DNA of 64,000 nt from G963676795 sp963677215 (GCA_963677215.1 OY781919.1:2170001-2234000); one strand, 5' to 3'; positions 8,735 to 18,183 are shown, counted from the stretch's first letter. Notes: generated by a model not told the origin, from the letters alone. Made by a program: numbers and translations.

Positions 8735-9631
8735 TCATTTTACACCAGCAAAAAAATCAGCCATGAAGTCGACCATCTCGGGCACCATCCGTTGGTCAAA
8801 TCCGGCATTTGCCGCATTGCTCAGGGTCTCCCGGGTTGCCGGAGCAATAAAACTGTTGACCCCGAAGTCCTCGGCCATGCGGCTGTAATAGCCGACATCC
8901 TTCAGGCCGTTGGCAACCGAAAAGGCGAGCTTGCTTGGATCTTTGTCAACCGCTTCAGCCTTGATGAAATCCATCATTCCCGATTTAAGCGGACCGGCTG
9001 ACATGACCGCGTAAAGCGTCTCCCGCTTAAGTCCGGCCAGGTCGGCCATGGCAAAGGCTTCCGACATGGCGCAGGCCGTAGTCATGGCAAAGAAGTTGTT
9101 GATCAGTTTCAGGGTATGCCCGGCACCGACCGGTCCGACGTGAAAAACGTTCTCGCCCAGATCCATAAGAACTGGCTTGCTCCGATCAAAATCGCTGAGC
9201 TGTCCGGCAGCCATGATGTTCAGTAGCCCGTCAACGGCATGAGCCGGTGTACGCCCCAGAGGTGCGTCCATCAGCGCTGCACCTTTGGCCTGACATTCTC
9301 CGGCCAGCTGGACAGTCGAGGCCGGGACCGAGGTGCCGAAGTCGATGACCAGACTGTTCGGCTGCAAGCCCTGCAAGACTCCTGTCTCCCCGCGCATGAC
9401 ACTTTCTACCGCCGCACTGGTATCGACACAGAGCATGATGATGTCGCTTTTACGGGCCAGTTCGGCCGGGGTTGCGGCTTCTTCAGCTCCGGCCGCAAGC
9501 GCGGCATCGATGGGGACACGATTCTTATGAGCGATCACGGTCAGCGGATAGTTCAGTTTGAGCAACCTTTGCACCATCGCTGAACCCATCAGGCCAAGAC
9601 CGATAAAACCGATACGAGGTTTTTGCGTCAT
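8735..9631 (-). CDS. NAD(P)-dependent beta-hydroxyacid dehydrogenase
   Basis: This 298-residue enzyme belongs to the 3-hydroxyisobutyrate dehydrogenase family, which includes tartronate semialdehyde, 6-phosphogluconate-like and glyoxylate/succinic semialdehyde reductases. The Rossmann motif GLGLMGSAM is at the N-terminus. The substrate-binding signature is DAPLGRTPAHAVDG, a variant of the usual DAPVSGG. The catalytic lysine lies in GAGHTLKLINNFF. I chose the ATG at 9631 because GGAGG lies eight bases upstream; an in-frame ATG at 9664 has no ribosome site. The exact substrate is open. It probably forms a two-gene unit with the cupin. Confidence 0.85.
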   Translation of the reverse strand: MTQKPRIGFIGLGLMGSAMVQRLLKLNYPLTVIAHKNRVPIDAALAAGAEEAATPAELARKSDIIMLCVDTSAAVESVMRGETGVLQGLQPNSLVIDFGTSVPASTVQLAGECQAKGAALMDAPLGRTPAHAVDGLLNIMAAGQLSDFDRSKPVLMDLGENVFHVGPVGAGHTLKLINNFFAMTTACAMSEAFAMADLAGLKRETLYAVMSAGPLKSGMMDFIKAEAVDKDPSKLAFSVANGLKDVGYYSRMAEDFGVNSFIAPATRETLSNAANAGFDQRMVPEMVDFMADFFAGVK

Positions 9632-9866
9632 GATGTGAGCCTCCTTGTTGAACTGTAGCGTCATTCATTCGAAATAGCTTTTAGATCGGAGTCCGGCAAC
9701 TGTGCTCAAATACTAGCAAACTTTTTGGCTGAGGCAATGCTGGATGTTGTACCTGAGGCTTGATGAAGGATCAGAACCGTCCCGTAAACTTCGCAGGGTG
9801 AAGTTCACGGGACTGATATTTTGAAGTTGGTGGGTTTATGTCAGGCGTATTACGGTCCTTCTGTCG

Positions 9867-12017
9867 TCACCGGCGATCGATGGCTTCGGCGAGAATCTCG
9901 ATCGTGTGTTTGGCGGTGATGCCGCTCGCGCACTTTTCCAGGGCGCCCTTGAGCATTATCTTGCAGCCGGGGCAATCCATGGCCACGGTCTTTGCTCCGG
10001 TTGCTGCGATCTCGTCGGTTTTACGTCCGGTCAGCTTGCGTGAGACCGGCGGATGGCTGAGGAACGAATAGGAGCCGCCGAAGCCGCAGCAGCGGTCCGG
10101 GTGAGCCATCTCGATCAGCTCCTTGCCGGTAGCCTTAAGCAGGGTGCGGGGCTGGTCGGACACTCCGGAGCCGCGTTTGAGGTGGCAGGAGTCATGGTAG
10201 GTCAGGCTGCCGGAGAGACCGGCACCCTCGAACTCATCTGCAGCGCCGAGGACATCATAGATGTAGGCGGAGACATCGATGACCTTGGCGGCCAGCTGTT
10301 CGACCAGCGCTGTATAGTTCTGATCCCCTTTAAGCACTTCGCCAAACTCCTTGCGCAGCGCCATGGTACAGGTCGGGCAGATGGTGACGACATAGTCCGG
10401 ATTGCCGTCGAGCAGGCAGTCGAGATTCTGTTTTGCCAAGTCGCGCATGGTCTCCTTGTCGCCGGAATAGAGGGCCGGGATACCACAGCAGTTCTGTCCT
10501 TCAGGAAACATCACCTCAACGCCTAAGTGATTTAGCACCTTGACCAGGGAGGTTCCCAGTTCCGGATGGACGAACTCGGCACCGCAGCCGGCAAACAGGG
10601 TGACTTTGCCGCGGTTTGCACTGATCTGCTGTTGTTTGGGAATCAGGTCGCGCAGCGGCTTTTCGGCGATGGCCGGCAGGGAGCGCCAGTCGGTCTGGTT
10701 GGAGAAGAACAGCGGCAGGTGGCGGATGGTTCCTGTTTCACCGACAAACGGCTTCTGCAACAGACTGGCGCTGCGCACTATGCTGTGGAACAGCCTGCGG
10801 TTGCGCATCAGCTTGCGGAAAGCCAGGTCCTTGATGGCCCCGACCCCTTCTTTTTCGGCGATCTTGCTGCGCAGGTGGAGAATGATCCCTTCCAGGTCGA
10901 TGTTGCTCGGGCAGACGGCGCTGCACGAGCGGCAGCCGATACAGGCTTTGATCAGCTCGGCTGCTTTGTCGAGTCCTTCGTAGAAGGCGGTCAGGATGGC
11001 GCCGATGGCGCTGATATAGATGCTGCCGAAGGCATGCCCGCCGACACTCTGGTAGACCGGGCAGACATTGGCACAGGCTCCGCAGCGGATACAGTTGAGA
11101 GCGTCACGGCAGTCCTTGTCTTCAAACAGCCGGTTGCGGCCGTTGTCGATCAGGACGATATGCTGTTCCTTCGGCGTGCCGTCGGCACCCGGTACCGCGC
11201 CACGGATCCAGGTGACGTAGGAGTTCAGTGGCTGCCCCGTAGCGTTCTTCGGCAGAATGCGGACCACCTTGGCAGCATCTTCGAGGGTCGGGACGATCTT
11301 CTCGATACCACTCAAGACCACATGAACTGGTGGAATGGTGCTGACCAGCCGGGCGTTTCCTTCGTTGGTGACCAGTACGATACCGCCGGTTTCGGCGATC
11401 AGCGCATTGGCTCCGGTGATGCCGATCCCCGCTTCGAAATAGCCCTGGCGGAGCTGTCGGCGGGCGATGCGCACCAGCTCGTTGATATCGTCGGTCAGCG
11501 GCTCGCCGCTGGCCTTGGCAAACAGCGCGGCGATCTGGTCGCGGAACATGTGGATCGCCGGCATGACCATGTGGCTGGGTCGGTGGTCGGCCAGCTGCAG
11601 AATCCATTCCCCCAAGTCGGTCTCCAGCGGGCTGATGCCGGCCTTTTTTAGTGCTTTGTTGAGGTGCGTCTCCTCGCTGACCATGCTCTTGCTTTTGACC
11701 ACCTTGGTCGCCTGGTGTTTGTGGGCGAGCTGGCAGATGTAGTTGTTAGCGTCGGCGGCATCCTTGGCCAGATAGACCTTACTGCCGGCGGCTTCGGCCT
11801 GGCTGATGAACTGCTGAAGCAGCTCCTGGCGATTTTCGCGTACCGCCGTCTTCATCGCGCCGATCTCCTGGCGCATTGCTTCAAAGTCGTAACCGGCAAA
11901 GGCGTTAGCGCGCGAGACCACGTAGGCATCGCCGAAATTATGCAGGGCGTTCTGCAGGCGCTGATCGCCCAGGGCCTGATCGATACTCTTTTTAAACTCT
12001 TTGGTGCGTTGTTTCAT
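9867..12017 (-). CDS. lldH: L-lactate oxidation protein LldH (LutB-LutA fusion)
   Basis: This 716-residue protein joins a LutB-like part (LUD domain, about residues 1-290, then two ferredoxin clusters at about 308 and 358) to a LutA-like part with two CCG cysteine domains (CCGIP near 507 and CCGFGGS at 643). Separate LutA, LutB and LutC oxidise L-lactate to pyruvate in Bacillus. A fused form of this kind, LldH, works with LldG in Desulfovibrio. The gene directly follows lldG on the minus strand with a 23-base gap. Electrons probably enter the quinone or menaquinone pool at the membrane. The length matches the fused family and all cysteine motifs are complete. Confidence 0.88.
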   Translation of the reverse strand: MKQRTKEFKKSIDQALGDQRLQNALHNFGDAYVVSRANAFAGYDFEAMRQEIGAMKTAVRENRQELLQQFISQAEAAGSKVYLAKDAADANNYICQLAHKHQATKVVKSKSMVSEETHLNKALKKAGISPLETDLGEWILQLADHRPSHMVMPAIHMFRDQIAALFAKASGEPLTDDINELVRIARRQLRQGYFEAGIGITGANALIAETGGIVLVTNEGNARLVSTIPPVHVVLSGIEKIVPTLEDAAKVVRILPKNATGQPLNSYVTWIRGAVPGADGTPKEQHIVLIDNGRNRLFEDKDCRDALNCIRCGACANVCPVYQSVGGHAFGSIYISAIGAILTAFYEGLDKAAELIKACIGCRSCSAVCPSNIDLEGIILHLRSKIAEKEGVGAIKDLAFRKLMRNRRLFHSIVRSASLLQKPFVGETGTIRHLPLFFSNQTDWRSLPAIAEKPLRDLIPKQQQISANRGKVTLFAGCGAEFVHPELGTSLVKVLNHLGVEVMFPEGQNCCGIPALYSGDKETMRDLAKQNLDCLLDGNPDYVVTICPTCTMALRKEFGEVLKGDQNYTALVEQLAAKVIDVSAYIYDVLGAADEFEGAGLSGSLTYHDSCHLKRGSGVSDQPRTLLKATGKELIEMAHPDRCCGFGGSYSFLSHPPVSRKLTGRKTDEIAATGAKTVAMDCPGCKIMLKGALEKCASGITAKHTIEILAEAIDRR

Positions 12018-12040
12018 GACCGTCTCAGCTCCGTTGGTTT

Positions 12041-12604
12041 TCAGGCTTCCAGTGGATTGCTGGAGAGCCCCTCAACCAACAGGATATGCAGCTCTTGCGG
12101 GCCGTGAACGCCGATAGTCAGCACCCGTTCGATGTCGGCGGTGCGGCTCGGGCCGCTGATATAGGCAACAAAGTTGGCCGGTTGCTGCTGGTGCAGCAGG
12201 CTCAGCGCCGGGCTTGCGGTGATGGCGTCCGGGAAGATCTTGGCCGGATCGAAGAGGACGAAGTGCTGTTCGGGCAGGGTGGTTGCCAGGCGGATAGCGT
12301 CGGCGGTGCTCTCGAGCACCAGGGTGCCGGAGTCGGCGATGGCAAAGTTGGCGCTGGTCACGCTCGCCGGGGTGTTGGTGGCAAATTCGCGGAAATGACT
12401 GGTCACCAGGGTACAGCCACGGTTTTCCAGCATCTCTTTAAGACCGCAGCGCTGCAAGGCGGCCGATTCCGGAAGCATGCAGCTGCCCACGGCCTTGTCA
12501 GCGATATATTGAGCGGCGTCGCTGGTCGATGTCAGCGGAACGACCGTCGCTCCTATTTTGGTCGCCAAGGCGACAAAGGTGTCCAGGTTTTCGTTGCTAG
12601 CCAC
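12041..12604 (-). CDS. lldG: L-lactate oxidation protein LldG/LutC (LUD domain)
   Basis: This 187-residue protein is a single LUD domain of the LutC/YkgG family, the small partner of the lactate oxidation complex. The family features are SNFAIADSGTLVLEST in the middle and a C-terminal ISGPSRTADIE motif followed by GVHGPQELHILLVEG. I chose the GTG at 12604 because AAGGAGG is spaced five bases from it. An ATG in frame at 12640 would place that ribosome site inside the coding region, so it is rejected. It is the first gene of an lldG-lldH operon. No lactate permease or GntR-type regulator lies next to it. Confidence 0.87.
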   Translation of the reverse strand: MASNENLDTFVALATKIGATVVPLTSTSDAAQYIADKAVGSCMLPESAALQRCGLKEMLENRGCTLVTSHFREFATNTPASVTSANFAIADSGTLVLESTADAIRLATTLPEQHFVLFDPAKIFPDAITASPALSLLHQQQPANFVAYISGPSRTADIERVLTIGVHGPQELHILLVEGLSSNPLEA

Positions 12605-12782
12605 GATAACCTCCTTGTGGGGATTGGTCAGGCCAATCAATGGTTGGCCGGAAAGTTAGTGCTTTATTGACGGTGAGTCAAGTTCGAGAGGAGGATCTTG
12701 AGGGAGGACTGTCGTAGCTGGATTTGTTCGGGGGGCTGTGGCGTTGTTTGTCCGTTGCTTTGTCTGCGCTAGCTGATCGGGT

Positions 12783-12816
12783 GGTTCCGGCTCAAAGGAT
12801 GGTTTGAGCCGGAACC
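12783..12816. other. Perfect 14-bp hairpin between lldG and the glycosyltransferase
   Basis: GGTTCCGGCTCAAA (12783-12796) and TTTGAGCCGGAACC (12803-12816) form a perfect stem with a 6-base loop. No T run follows on either strand. It may stabilise the 3' end of the glycosyltransferase transcript or be a protein-binding dyad. Confidence 0.45.
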
Positions 12817-12838
12817 TGGAGGGGGAAGCGATTGTCGG

Positions 12839-13957
12839 TTAGTCGTCAATAATCTGAGATGTTGTTGTCGTTGCCAGTACAGGGTTTAACTGGCAGAGCT
12901 GTTTGTCAGTTATTTCACCGGCACGTGTTTTCAGCAGCAGTTCTTCAAACAGGTCCTTATATTCCTTGACGATGACATCCATAGAGAATTTTTCGCTGAA
13001 CGTTTCATAGCCTTTAGTTATGAGTCGGCGTTGTAGCTCGGAATTATGCAGCAACCGATTGACCTGGGACGCACATTGTTCAACGTCATCAACTTCAAAT
13101 AGCAGGCCGTTCTCGCCATCCTGAATGAGCCAGGCAGGCCCCTGGCTGTCTGCGGCAACAACCGGAGTTTTAGTGGCCCAGGACTCGAGTATGACATTTC
13201 CGAGAGGTTCAAACCTCGAAGGGAAAACACAGAGGTCGGCCCGAGCGAAGAGCCCCCGAATGTCCTTTCTCAAGCCGAGAAAGTGAACCCGGTCAGCAAC
13301 TCCCGATTCGGTAGCAAGAGTTTTCAGGTCATCAGCCAGATTTCCGGTTCCGGCAATGAGCAGGCTTGTTTCGGGGATCTTGGCGAGGGCCCGAATGAGA
13401 ACGTCCTGAGCTTTTTTATGATGAAGACGCCCAAGGGTTAAAAGAACCTTGTGGTGCCGCGGAATATCAGGCAAGGGGGCGGGATTTTCAAAAGCTGCCG
13501 GAAGTTCCCCGAAATTGGAAACCATACTGACGTCAGTTTTCGGCCAGCCGTTTTCGGTAACATGCCTGACCAGATCAGGTGCATTGACGATTAGATGGTG
13601 ACATCTCCGATAATTGTCGACATCATAATACCCACCCAGACGGCCAACCACCACAGCATCTGTCATGGGACATTTTCGGGATGCCCTGTTGACCCAGGTG
13701 ACAATCAGGTCCGGTTGGTACTTTTTGACAGCTCTTTTCAATTGCCAGTTATAGAGAAATGTTTTGCCGAATTTATCCATCGGCAGGGTCCTGAAATCTA
13801 CCCCCGCACTGGTCAGACGTCGTTCGCGGGAAGGCAGTGCTTCAATGACAAGCCGCTGTTCAATCGATGCATCGGCAGCAAATGCCGCAGCTACCTTTTC
13901 AAAATAGGTCTCAGCACCAGCCTCAGACTGAGATAGTAATATCTGCATTATTCGCAT
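12839..13957 (-). CDS. Glycosyltransferase family 4
   Basis: This 372-residue protein has the GT-B fold of family GT4 and transfers a sugar from a nucleotide sugar at the cytoplasmic side of the inner membrane. The C-terminal donor-site motif is seen in FPSRFEPLGNVILESWA, where the two glutamates have the EX7E spacing. A nucleotide-binding segment LLTLGRLHHKKAQDVLI lies upstream of it. The acceptor may be lipopolysaccharide core or a capsular/O-antigen lipid, but no other surface polysaccharide gene is adjacent. It is divergent from a PmrAB/QseBC-like two-component system, and one PmrA-box-like repeat lies 88 bases before its start, which suggests control by that system. Confidence 0.82.
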   Translation of the reverse strand: MRIMQILLSQSEAGAETYFEKVAAAFAADASIEQRLVIEALPSRERRLTSAGVDFRTLPMDKFGKTFLYNWQLKRAVKKYQPDLIVTWVNRASRKCPMTDAVVVGRLGGYYDVDNYRRCHHLIVNAPDLVRHVTENGWPKTDVSMVSNFGELPAAFENPAPLPDIPRHHKVLLTLGRLHHKKAQDVLIRALAKIPETSLLIAGTGNLADDLKTLATESGVADRVHFLGLRKDIRGLFARADLCVFPSRFEPLGNVILESWATKTPVVAADSQGPAWLIQDGENGLLFEVDDVEQCASQVNRLLHNSELQRRLITKGYETFSEKFSMDVIVKEYKDLFEELLLKTRAGEITDKQLCQLNPVLATTTTSQIIDD

Positions 13958-14044
13958 AGAATCTACTCATTTCCGTTATGGGTCGCGGTGATGCACATAT
14001 GTTTCTGACGGGGAGTTCTCCTATTTTTCGTATAGCGCAAGATT

Positions 14045-14061
14045 CTTAACTCAGCCTTAAG
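14045..14061. promoter_or_regulatory. PmrA-box-like direct repeat near the glycosyltransferase
   Basis: CTTAAC and CTTAAG are separated by 5 bases (TCAGC), the spacing of PmrA/BasR recognition sites. CTTAAG is self-complementary, so the site reads about equally well on the minus strand, towards the glycosyltransferase gene 88 bases away. Confidence 0.45.
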
Positions 14062-14302
14062 CTGATCTATAAATTTGGCTTTGAGGCATGAGCTGTGGAT
14101 TAGGTTCGTGTCAGGATCTTATGTTTGGCTAAGTAGCTGTTTTTAAGTATTTAGGTTGCTTGTAAGGGCGTGACTTTACTTCTGGGAGAAGCCCAGATGA
14201 CATTATCCGACAGTTTACTGAATGGCTTAACGCTGAAAGACTGAAGATGCCGCCTGCAACTTAGATGCGGCAGGGAAACCGTAGCTGAGCAGTTAATGTG
14301 GT

Positions 14303-14319
14303 CTTAAGGTCCTTTTAAG
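14303..14319 (+). promoter_or_regulatory. PmrA-box-like direct repeat upstream of the response regulator
   Basis: CTTAAG and TTTAAG are separated by exactly 5 bases (GTCCT), fitting the known PmrA-box pattern of two YTTAAG half-sites. It lies 125 bases before the regulator start and suggests autoregulation. The rest of the 13958-14443 gap shows no gene. Confidence 0.5.
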
Positions 14320-14443
14320 GAAGGATGGTTATCTTCACTTCCAGTTCTCTGTGGTTGCATTAGTTGATATTTAGCTGAAAATAGAACAAATGGTGGATGG
14401 CGCAGGGACTCTGAACATCTTTATCCTATTGAGGATTTTGGAC

Positions 14444-15106
14444 ATGAGAATTCTGCTGGTGGAAGACGATGAGCTGATCGGATCGGCAATTGTCAAATAT
14501 CTTAAGCTCGAAGGTCAGGCTGTTGACTGGGTGCACTGCGTGGTCGAAGCCAGGCTTGCCCTTGACTCAGCTGCATATGAAGTCATTCTTCTTGATCTCG
14601 GTCTGCCGGATGGTACGGGGCTGGAGATATTGAACTCGTTGCGCAGTGGAGGAGAGAATGCTTCGGTTATCATCCTGACTGCCCGTGATGCGATTTCAGA
14701 TCGAATAGCCGGTCTTGACAGAGGCGCTGACGATTACATGGTCAAGCCCTTCGATCTGGAAGAGTTGATTGCCAGAATTCGTGCTGTACAAAGACGTCGC
14801 TATGGTCAGGCAAACATGCTGCTGACACACGGTCAGCTGGTTCTGAACCCCAGCAATCATGAATGTTTGTGGTACGGTGAGAATGTTCTGCTTTCCAACC
14901 GTGAGTTCAGCATTTTGCAGAGGCTGATGGAGCATCCGAACGCGGTCTTTTCACGCAGTCAACTGGAAGATGGTCTGTACGGGTGGGGGGATGAAATTGA
15001 AAGCAACACGGTTGAGGTCCATATCCACAACCTGCGCAAAAAAATAGCGCGCAACCTGATAAAGACTATTCGTGGTGTTGGTTATATCCTGGGGCAGACA
15101 GCATGA
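14444..15106 (+). CDS. OmpR-family response regulator, QseB/PmrA-like
   Basis: This 220-residue protein has a receiver domain (about residues 1-115) and a C-terminal winged-helix DNA-binding domain (about 125-218). The N-terminal acidic pair is seen in RILLVEDDELI, the phosphorylated aspartate in VILLDLGLPDG, and the conserved lysine in MVKPFDLEEL. Length and sequence resemble the QseB/PmrA/TctD branch. I chose the ATG at 14444 because the family starts at MRILLVEDD; an upstream in-frame ATG at 14390 would add an unusual tail. It overlaps the sensor kinase gene by four bases (ATGA), which indicates translational coupling. PmrA-box-like sites lie upstream. Confidence 0.9.
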   Translation: MRILLVEDDELIGSAIVKYLKLEGQAVDWVHCVVEARLALDSAAYEVILLDLGLPDGTGLEILNSLRSGGENASVIILTARDAISDRIAGLDRGADDYMVKPFDLEELIARIRAVQRRRYGQANMLLTHGQLVLNPSNHECLWYGENVLLSNREFSILQRLMEHPNAVFSRSQLEDGLYGWGDEIESNTVEVHIHNLRKKIARNLIKTIRGVGYILGQTA

Positions 15107-16437
15107 CTTCCATTCGCAATAAACTTCTTTTCTGGTTGATTGTCGGTCAGCTTTTTTCGATCGCGTTGACCGGTGCGATCACCTTTCTCTATGTGAGAAG
15201 CGAGCTTGAAGGCATATTCGATGACCGCCTGAGGCAGCTGGCTTACAGTGTTCCACTAAACGCTGATGCTATCCCCGCACCTCCGCCAGATCTGAATAAT
15301 GTATTTGAAGATGACGACGATTTTATCATTCAGGTCTGGAACGGTAATGATGAACGTCTCATGCTGATCAACATCGAAGAAGGTGATCCCGGGCGAACTG
15401 TCGCTGGTTACAGCACACATGTCAGCGATAATATGACGTGGCGCAGTTTCGGTCTGCAGCGTGACGGAATTTTCGTTCAGGTCAGTCAGCCCTTGGCGGA
15501 ACGATTGGAGGTGAGTCTGAATATTTCCCTGCTGGCGACCGCTCCGATCATCATTCTGATTGTTCTTCTGGGGGGGCTGGCGTGGATTACTGTCCTCAAA
15601 AGTCTGGCACCTTTGAACAGCATTGCCAATTCACTGAAAAAACAGAGCCCGTATTCTTTGACGCCGGTTGCCTTGACCGCGCTTCCTGATGAGATTCTGC
15701 CTTTGGCAAAGGCGTTGAACAGCCTGCTGGTGCAGTTGGAGAAGGCCATGTCTGTTCAGCGCAAATTTACCGCGGATGCCGCTCATGAACTGCGCACCCC
15801 GCTGACGGCGATCGATCTTCAGGCCCAGCTGCTGGAAAAGTGTCATGATGACCAGGAGCGGCAGGAACTGTTCACGCACTTGCGCTCAGGAATAGTCAGG
15901 TCGAGCCATCTGGTCGAGCAGCTTCTGACCTTGGCCAGGATGGAGCCGGACAAATGGGAGCGCCCTTTTGCCCAGCTCTATTTGAGTGAACTGCTCAGGC
16001 AGGCTGTCTCCGACCTGACTCCGGCAGCCCTCGTACGCCGGATTGATCTGGGAATCAGCCGTTCTGAATCTGTCCAGATTTTCGGAGATGGGGAGAGTTT
16101 GCGTATTTTGTTGAACAACCTGATCGACAACGCCATTCGTCATTCCTATCAGAATGGGCGGATTGACGTTGAGCTGGTCCGTAACGGGTCTATTTGCCAG
16201 GTTGTTGTCACAGACAACGGGCCGGGGATACCGGTAAGCGAACGGCAGAGGGTCTTTGATCGTTTCTACCGGCACGCCGGACAAAATGGCAATGGCAGCG
16301 GGCTTGGTCTGGCGATTGTCCGCGAAATTGTCCGGCAGCATCATGGTCAGATTCAGCTGGAGGATGGCGATGATCATCATGGGCTGAAGGTTGTCGTGAC
16401 GCTGCCAGTTGTGAATCCGAATTCTGATGACGCGTAG
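15103..16437 (+). CDS. Sensor histidine kinase, QseC/PmrB-like
   Basis: This 444-residue inner-membrane kinase has two membrane segments (about residues 10-30 and 147-168) enclosing a periplasmic loop of roughly 115 residues, then HAMP-like, HisKA and HATPase_c domains. The phosphorylated histidine lies in DAAHELRTPLTAI. The N box is seen in LNNLIDNAIRHS, and the G boxes in DNGPGIP and GSGLGLAIV. The periplasmic loop carries an acidic run EDDDDF, which recalls the acidic metal-sensing motifs of PmrB, although the ligand here is unknown. It is co-transcribed with the response regulator. A strong terminator separates it from the convergent aminopeptidase gene. Confidence 0.9.
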   Translation: MTSIRNKLLFWLIVGQLFSIALTGAITFLYVRSELEGIFDDRLRQLAYSVPLNADAIPAPPPDLNNVFEDDDDFIIQVWNGNDERLMLINIEEGDPGRTVAGYSTHVSDNMTWRSFGLQRDGIFVQVSQPLAERLEVSLNISLLATAPIIILIVLLGGLAWITVLKSLAPLNSIANSLKKQSPYSLTPVALTALPDEILPLAKALNSLLVQLEKAMSVQRKFTADAAHELRTPLTAIDLQAQLLEKCHDDQERQELFTHLRSGIVRSSHLVEQLLTLARMEPDKWERPFAQLYLSELLRQAVSDLTPAALVRRIDLGISRSESVQIFGDGESLRILLNNLIDNAIRHSYQNGRIDVELVRNGSICQVVVTDNGPGIPVSERQRVFDRFYRHAGQNGNGSGLGLAIVREIVRQHHGQIQLEDGDDHHGLKVVVTLPVVNPNSDDA

Positions 16438-16464
16438 AGTCGGCCTGTGAAATAGGCAGAGTAC

Positions 16465-16508
16465 AAAAAAAACAGACCGGCGAGACTTTTTCTTGCCGGT
16501 CTGTTTTT
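16465..16508. terminator. Bidirectional terminator
   Basis: A 12-bp stem AAACAGACCGGC/GCCGGTCTGTTT is flanked by A residues on one side and T residues on the other. It therefore serves both the sensor kinase gene (plus) and the aminopeptidase gene (minus), which converge here. Confidence 0.8.
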
Positions 16509-16568
16509 CATGCTGTTTGAAAAAAGCCGGGTTTCAAACCGGCTTTGATTTTACTCATTCCTGCCTGA

Positions 16569-17990
16569 CTAAAGATATTCGTAGAACGCCTTATAGGCTT
16601 TATAGGTGTGGTACAGATCCCCCTTGGAGGCAATTTCAAAGGGGGCGTGCATCGACAGGACGGCCGGGCCGCAGTCGATGACATCCATACCGAAGAAAGC
16701 CAGGAACATGGCGATGGTGCCGCCGCCGCCCTGATCGACCTTGCCCAGCTCGGCGTTCTGATAGAGGACACCGCCTTTTTCAAAAGCACCTCTGACGGCA
16801 GCGGTGAACTCGGCGTGGGCTTCATTGGAACCTGACTTGCCTCGCGCCCCGGTGAACTTGGTCAGGCAGACGCCGTAGCCGATTTTCCCGGCATTGAGCT
16901 TTTCGTTGACGCTGGCCCATTCCGGGTCGATACCGGCATTGACGTCGGCCGAGAGAAATTTCGAGGAGGCAAGAGCGGCAAGGACGCTCTGGTAGTCTCC
17001 CTTGCCGGCATGCTGCATGATGGCGCTGACCGCCCGTTCAATCAGATTCGAGTCGGCGCCCGCATTGCCCTTGGAGCCGATCTCTTCCTTGTCGAAGAAG
17101 ACCGCCAGACGGTTGGTTTTCGAGCCATCGGCGTCGAGCAGGGCTTTGAGTGCCGTGTAGGAACAGATCCGGTCGTCTTGTCCATAGCCGCCGACAAAGC
17201 TGCGGTCAAGCCCGACATCCCGTGATTTTCCGGCCGGAACCATCTGCAGTTCGGCCGAGATGAAATCCCCTTCGGTAATGCCGTAGCTGTCGTACAACAG
17301 TTTCATGACCGCCAGTTTTACATGGTCCTTGTCATCGTTGTACTCATAGGGGATCGAGCCTGTCATGATGTTGAGCTGTTCCCCTTCGATGAAGACACTG
17401 GCGTCCTTGCTCATCTGATCCTTGCCCAAGTGGGGGAGCAGGTCGTTGATGGTAAAGACCGGATCGTTGTCGTCCTCACCGATGACGATGGTCTTTTCCG
17501 TGCCGTCAGTCAGAATGACCACGCCATGCATCGCCAGCGGGCGGGTGACCCACTGGTATTTTTTGATACCGCCGTAGTAGTGGGTTTTGAAGTAGGCCAT
17601 GTTCTCGGCCTCGTAGAGCGGGCAGCCCTTGAGGTCGATGCGCGGCGCGTCGATATGCGCGCCGACCATCAGCAGCCCCTGCTCCAGGGTGCTGCGGTCA
17701 CCGATATCGGCCAGTACGCAGCTGACCTTGTCAAACACCAGGAGCAGCTTGTTGTCCTCGGGATTAGCCTCTTCGATGCGTACGTAACCGGCCGCTTTGG
17801 CGGCCGCTTCTATGTAGAGAGCGGCTTCGCGTTCGGTTTTGCCCTCATCAAGAAAGGTTTTATAGCCTTCGGCAAACGCCATGATCTCTTTTTCACCCGC
17901 TTCACCAACCTCTTTCCAGGTCGATTTTTTGGTGAAAAAAAGCTTTTCCTTCAGCTCTTCTGCCGGGCTTTTCTCTTTATCGTCAGTCAT
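16569..17990 (-). CDS. M18-family zinc aminopeptidase
   Basis: This 473-residue protein is an aminopeptidase I/M18 metallopeptidase that removes N-terminal residues, often acidic ones, from peptides in the cytoplasm. Zinc ligands and catalytic residues can be seen at GAHIDAPRID (H112), FFDKEEIGSKG (the catalytic glutamates) and the C-terminal MHAPFEIAS histidine. The length matches bacterial homologues. The start MTDDKEK follows AAAGGAGC. It stands alone and converges with the two-component system across a shared terminator. Peptide preference is not evident from sequence. Confidence 0.9.
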   Translation of the reverse strand: MTDDKEKSPAEELKEKLFFTKKSTWKEVGEAGEKEIMAFAEGYKTFLDEGKTEREAALYIEAAAKAAGYVRIEEANPEDNKLLLVFDKVSCVLADIGDRSTLEQGLLMVGAHIDAPRIDLKGCPLYEAENMAYFKTHYYGGIKKYQWVTRPLAMHGVVILTDGTEKTIVIGEDDNDPVFTINDLLPHLGKDQMSKDASVFIEGEQLNIMTGSIPYEYNDDKDHVKLAVMKLLYDSYGITEGDFISAELQMVPAGKSRDVGLDRSFVGGYGQDDRICSYTALKALLDADGSKTNRLAVFFDKEEIGSKGNAGADSNLIERAVSAIMQHAGKGDYQSVLAALASSKFLSADVNAGIDPEWASVNEKLNAGKIGYGVCLTKFTGARGKSGSNEAHAEFTAAVRGAFEKGGVLYQNAELGKVDQGGGGTIAMFLAFFGMDVIDCGPAVLSMHAPFEIASKGDLYHTYKAYKAFYEYL

Positions 17991-18183
17991 TCGTTGCTCC
18001 TTTAGACGTGCTATTCAAGTGATCGTGCATAGGGAGATAATAGTCAATTTACTCGTTTGTCATCAATCGTTGGTGAGATCTTTTTTTAAGTACAAAAATT
18101 TGCAGTCGTATGTGAAGCCCTGTACGCGCCATCGACATGCTCCTTTATTCATTTCTGTACAGGCGAGTTTTTCACTGATCAAT

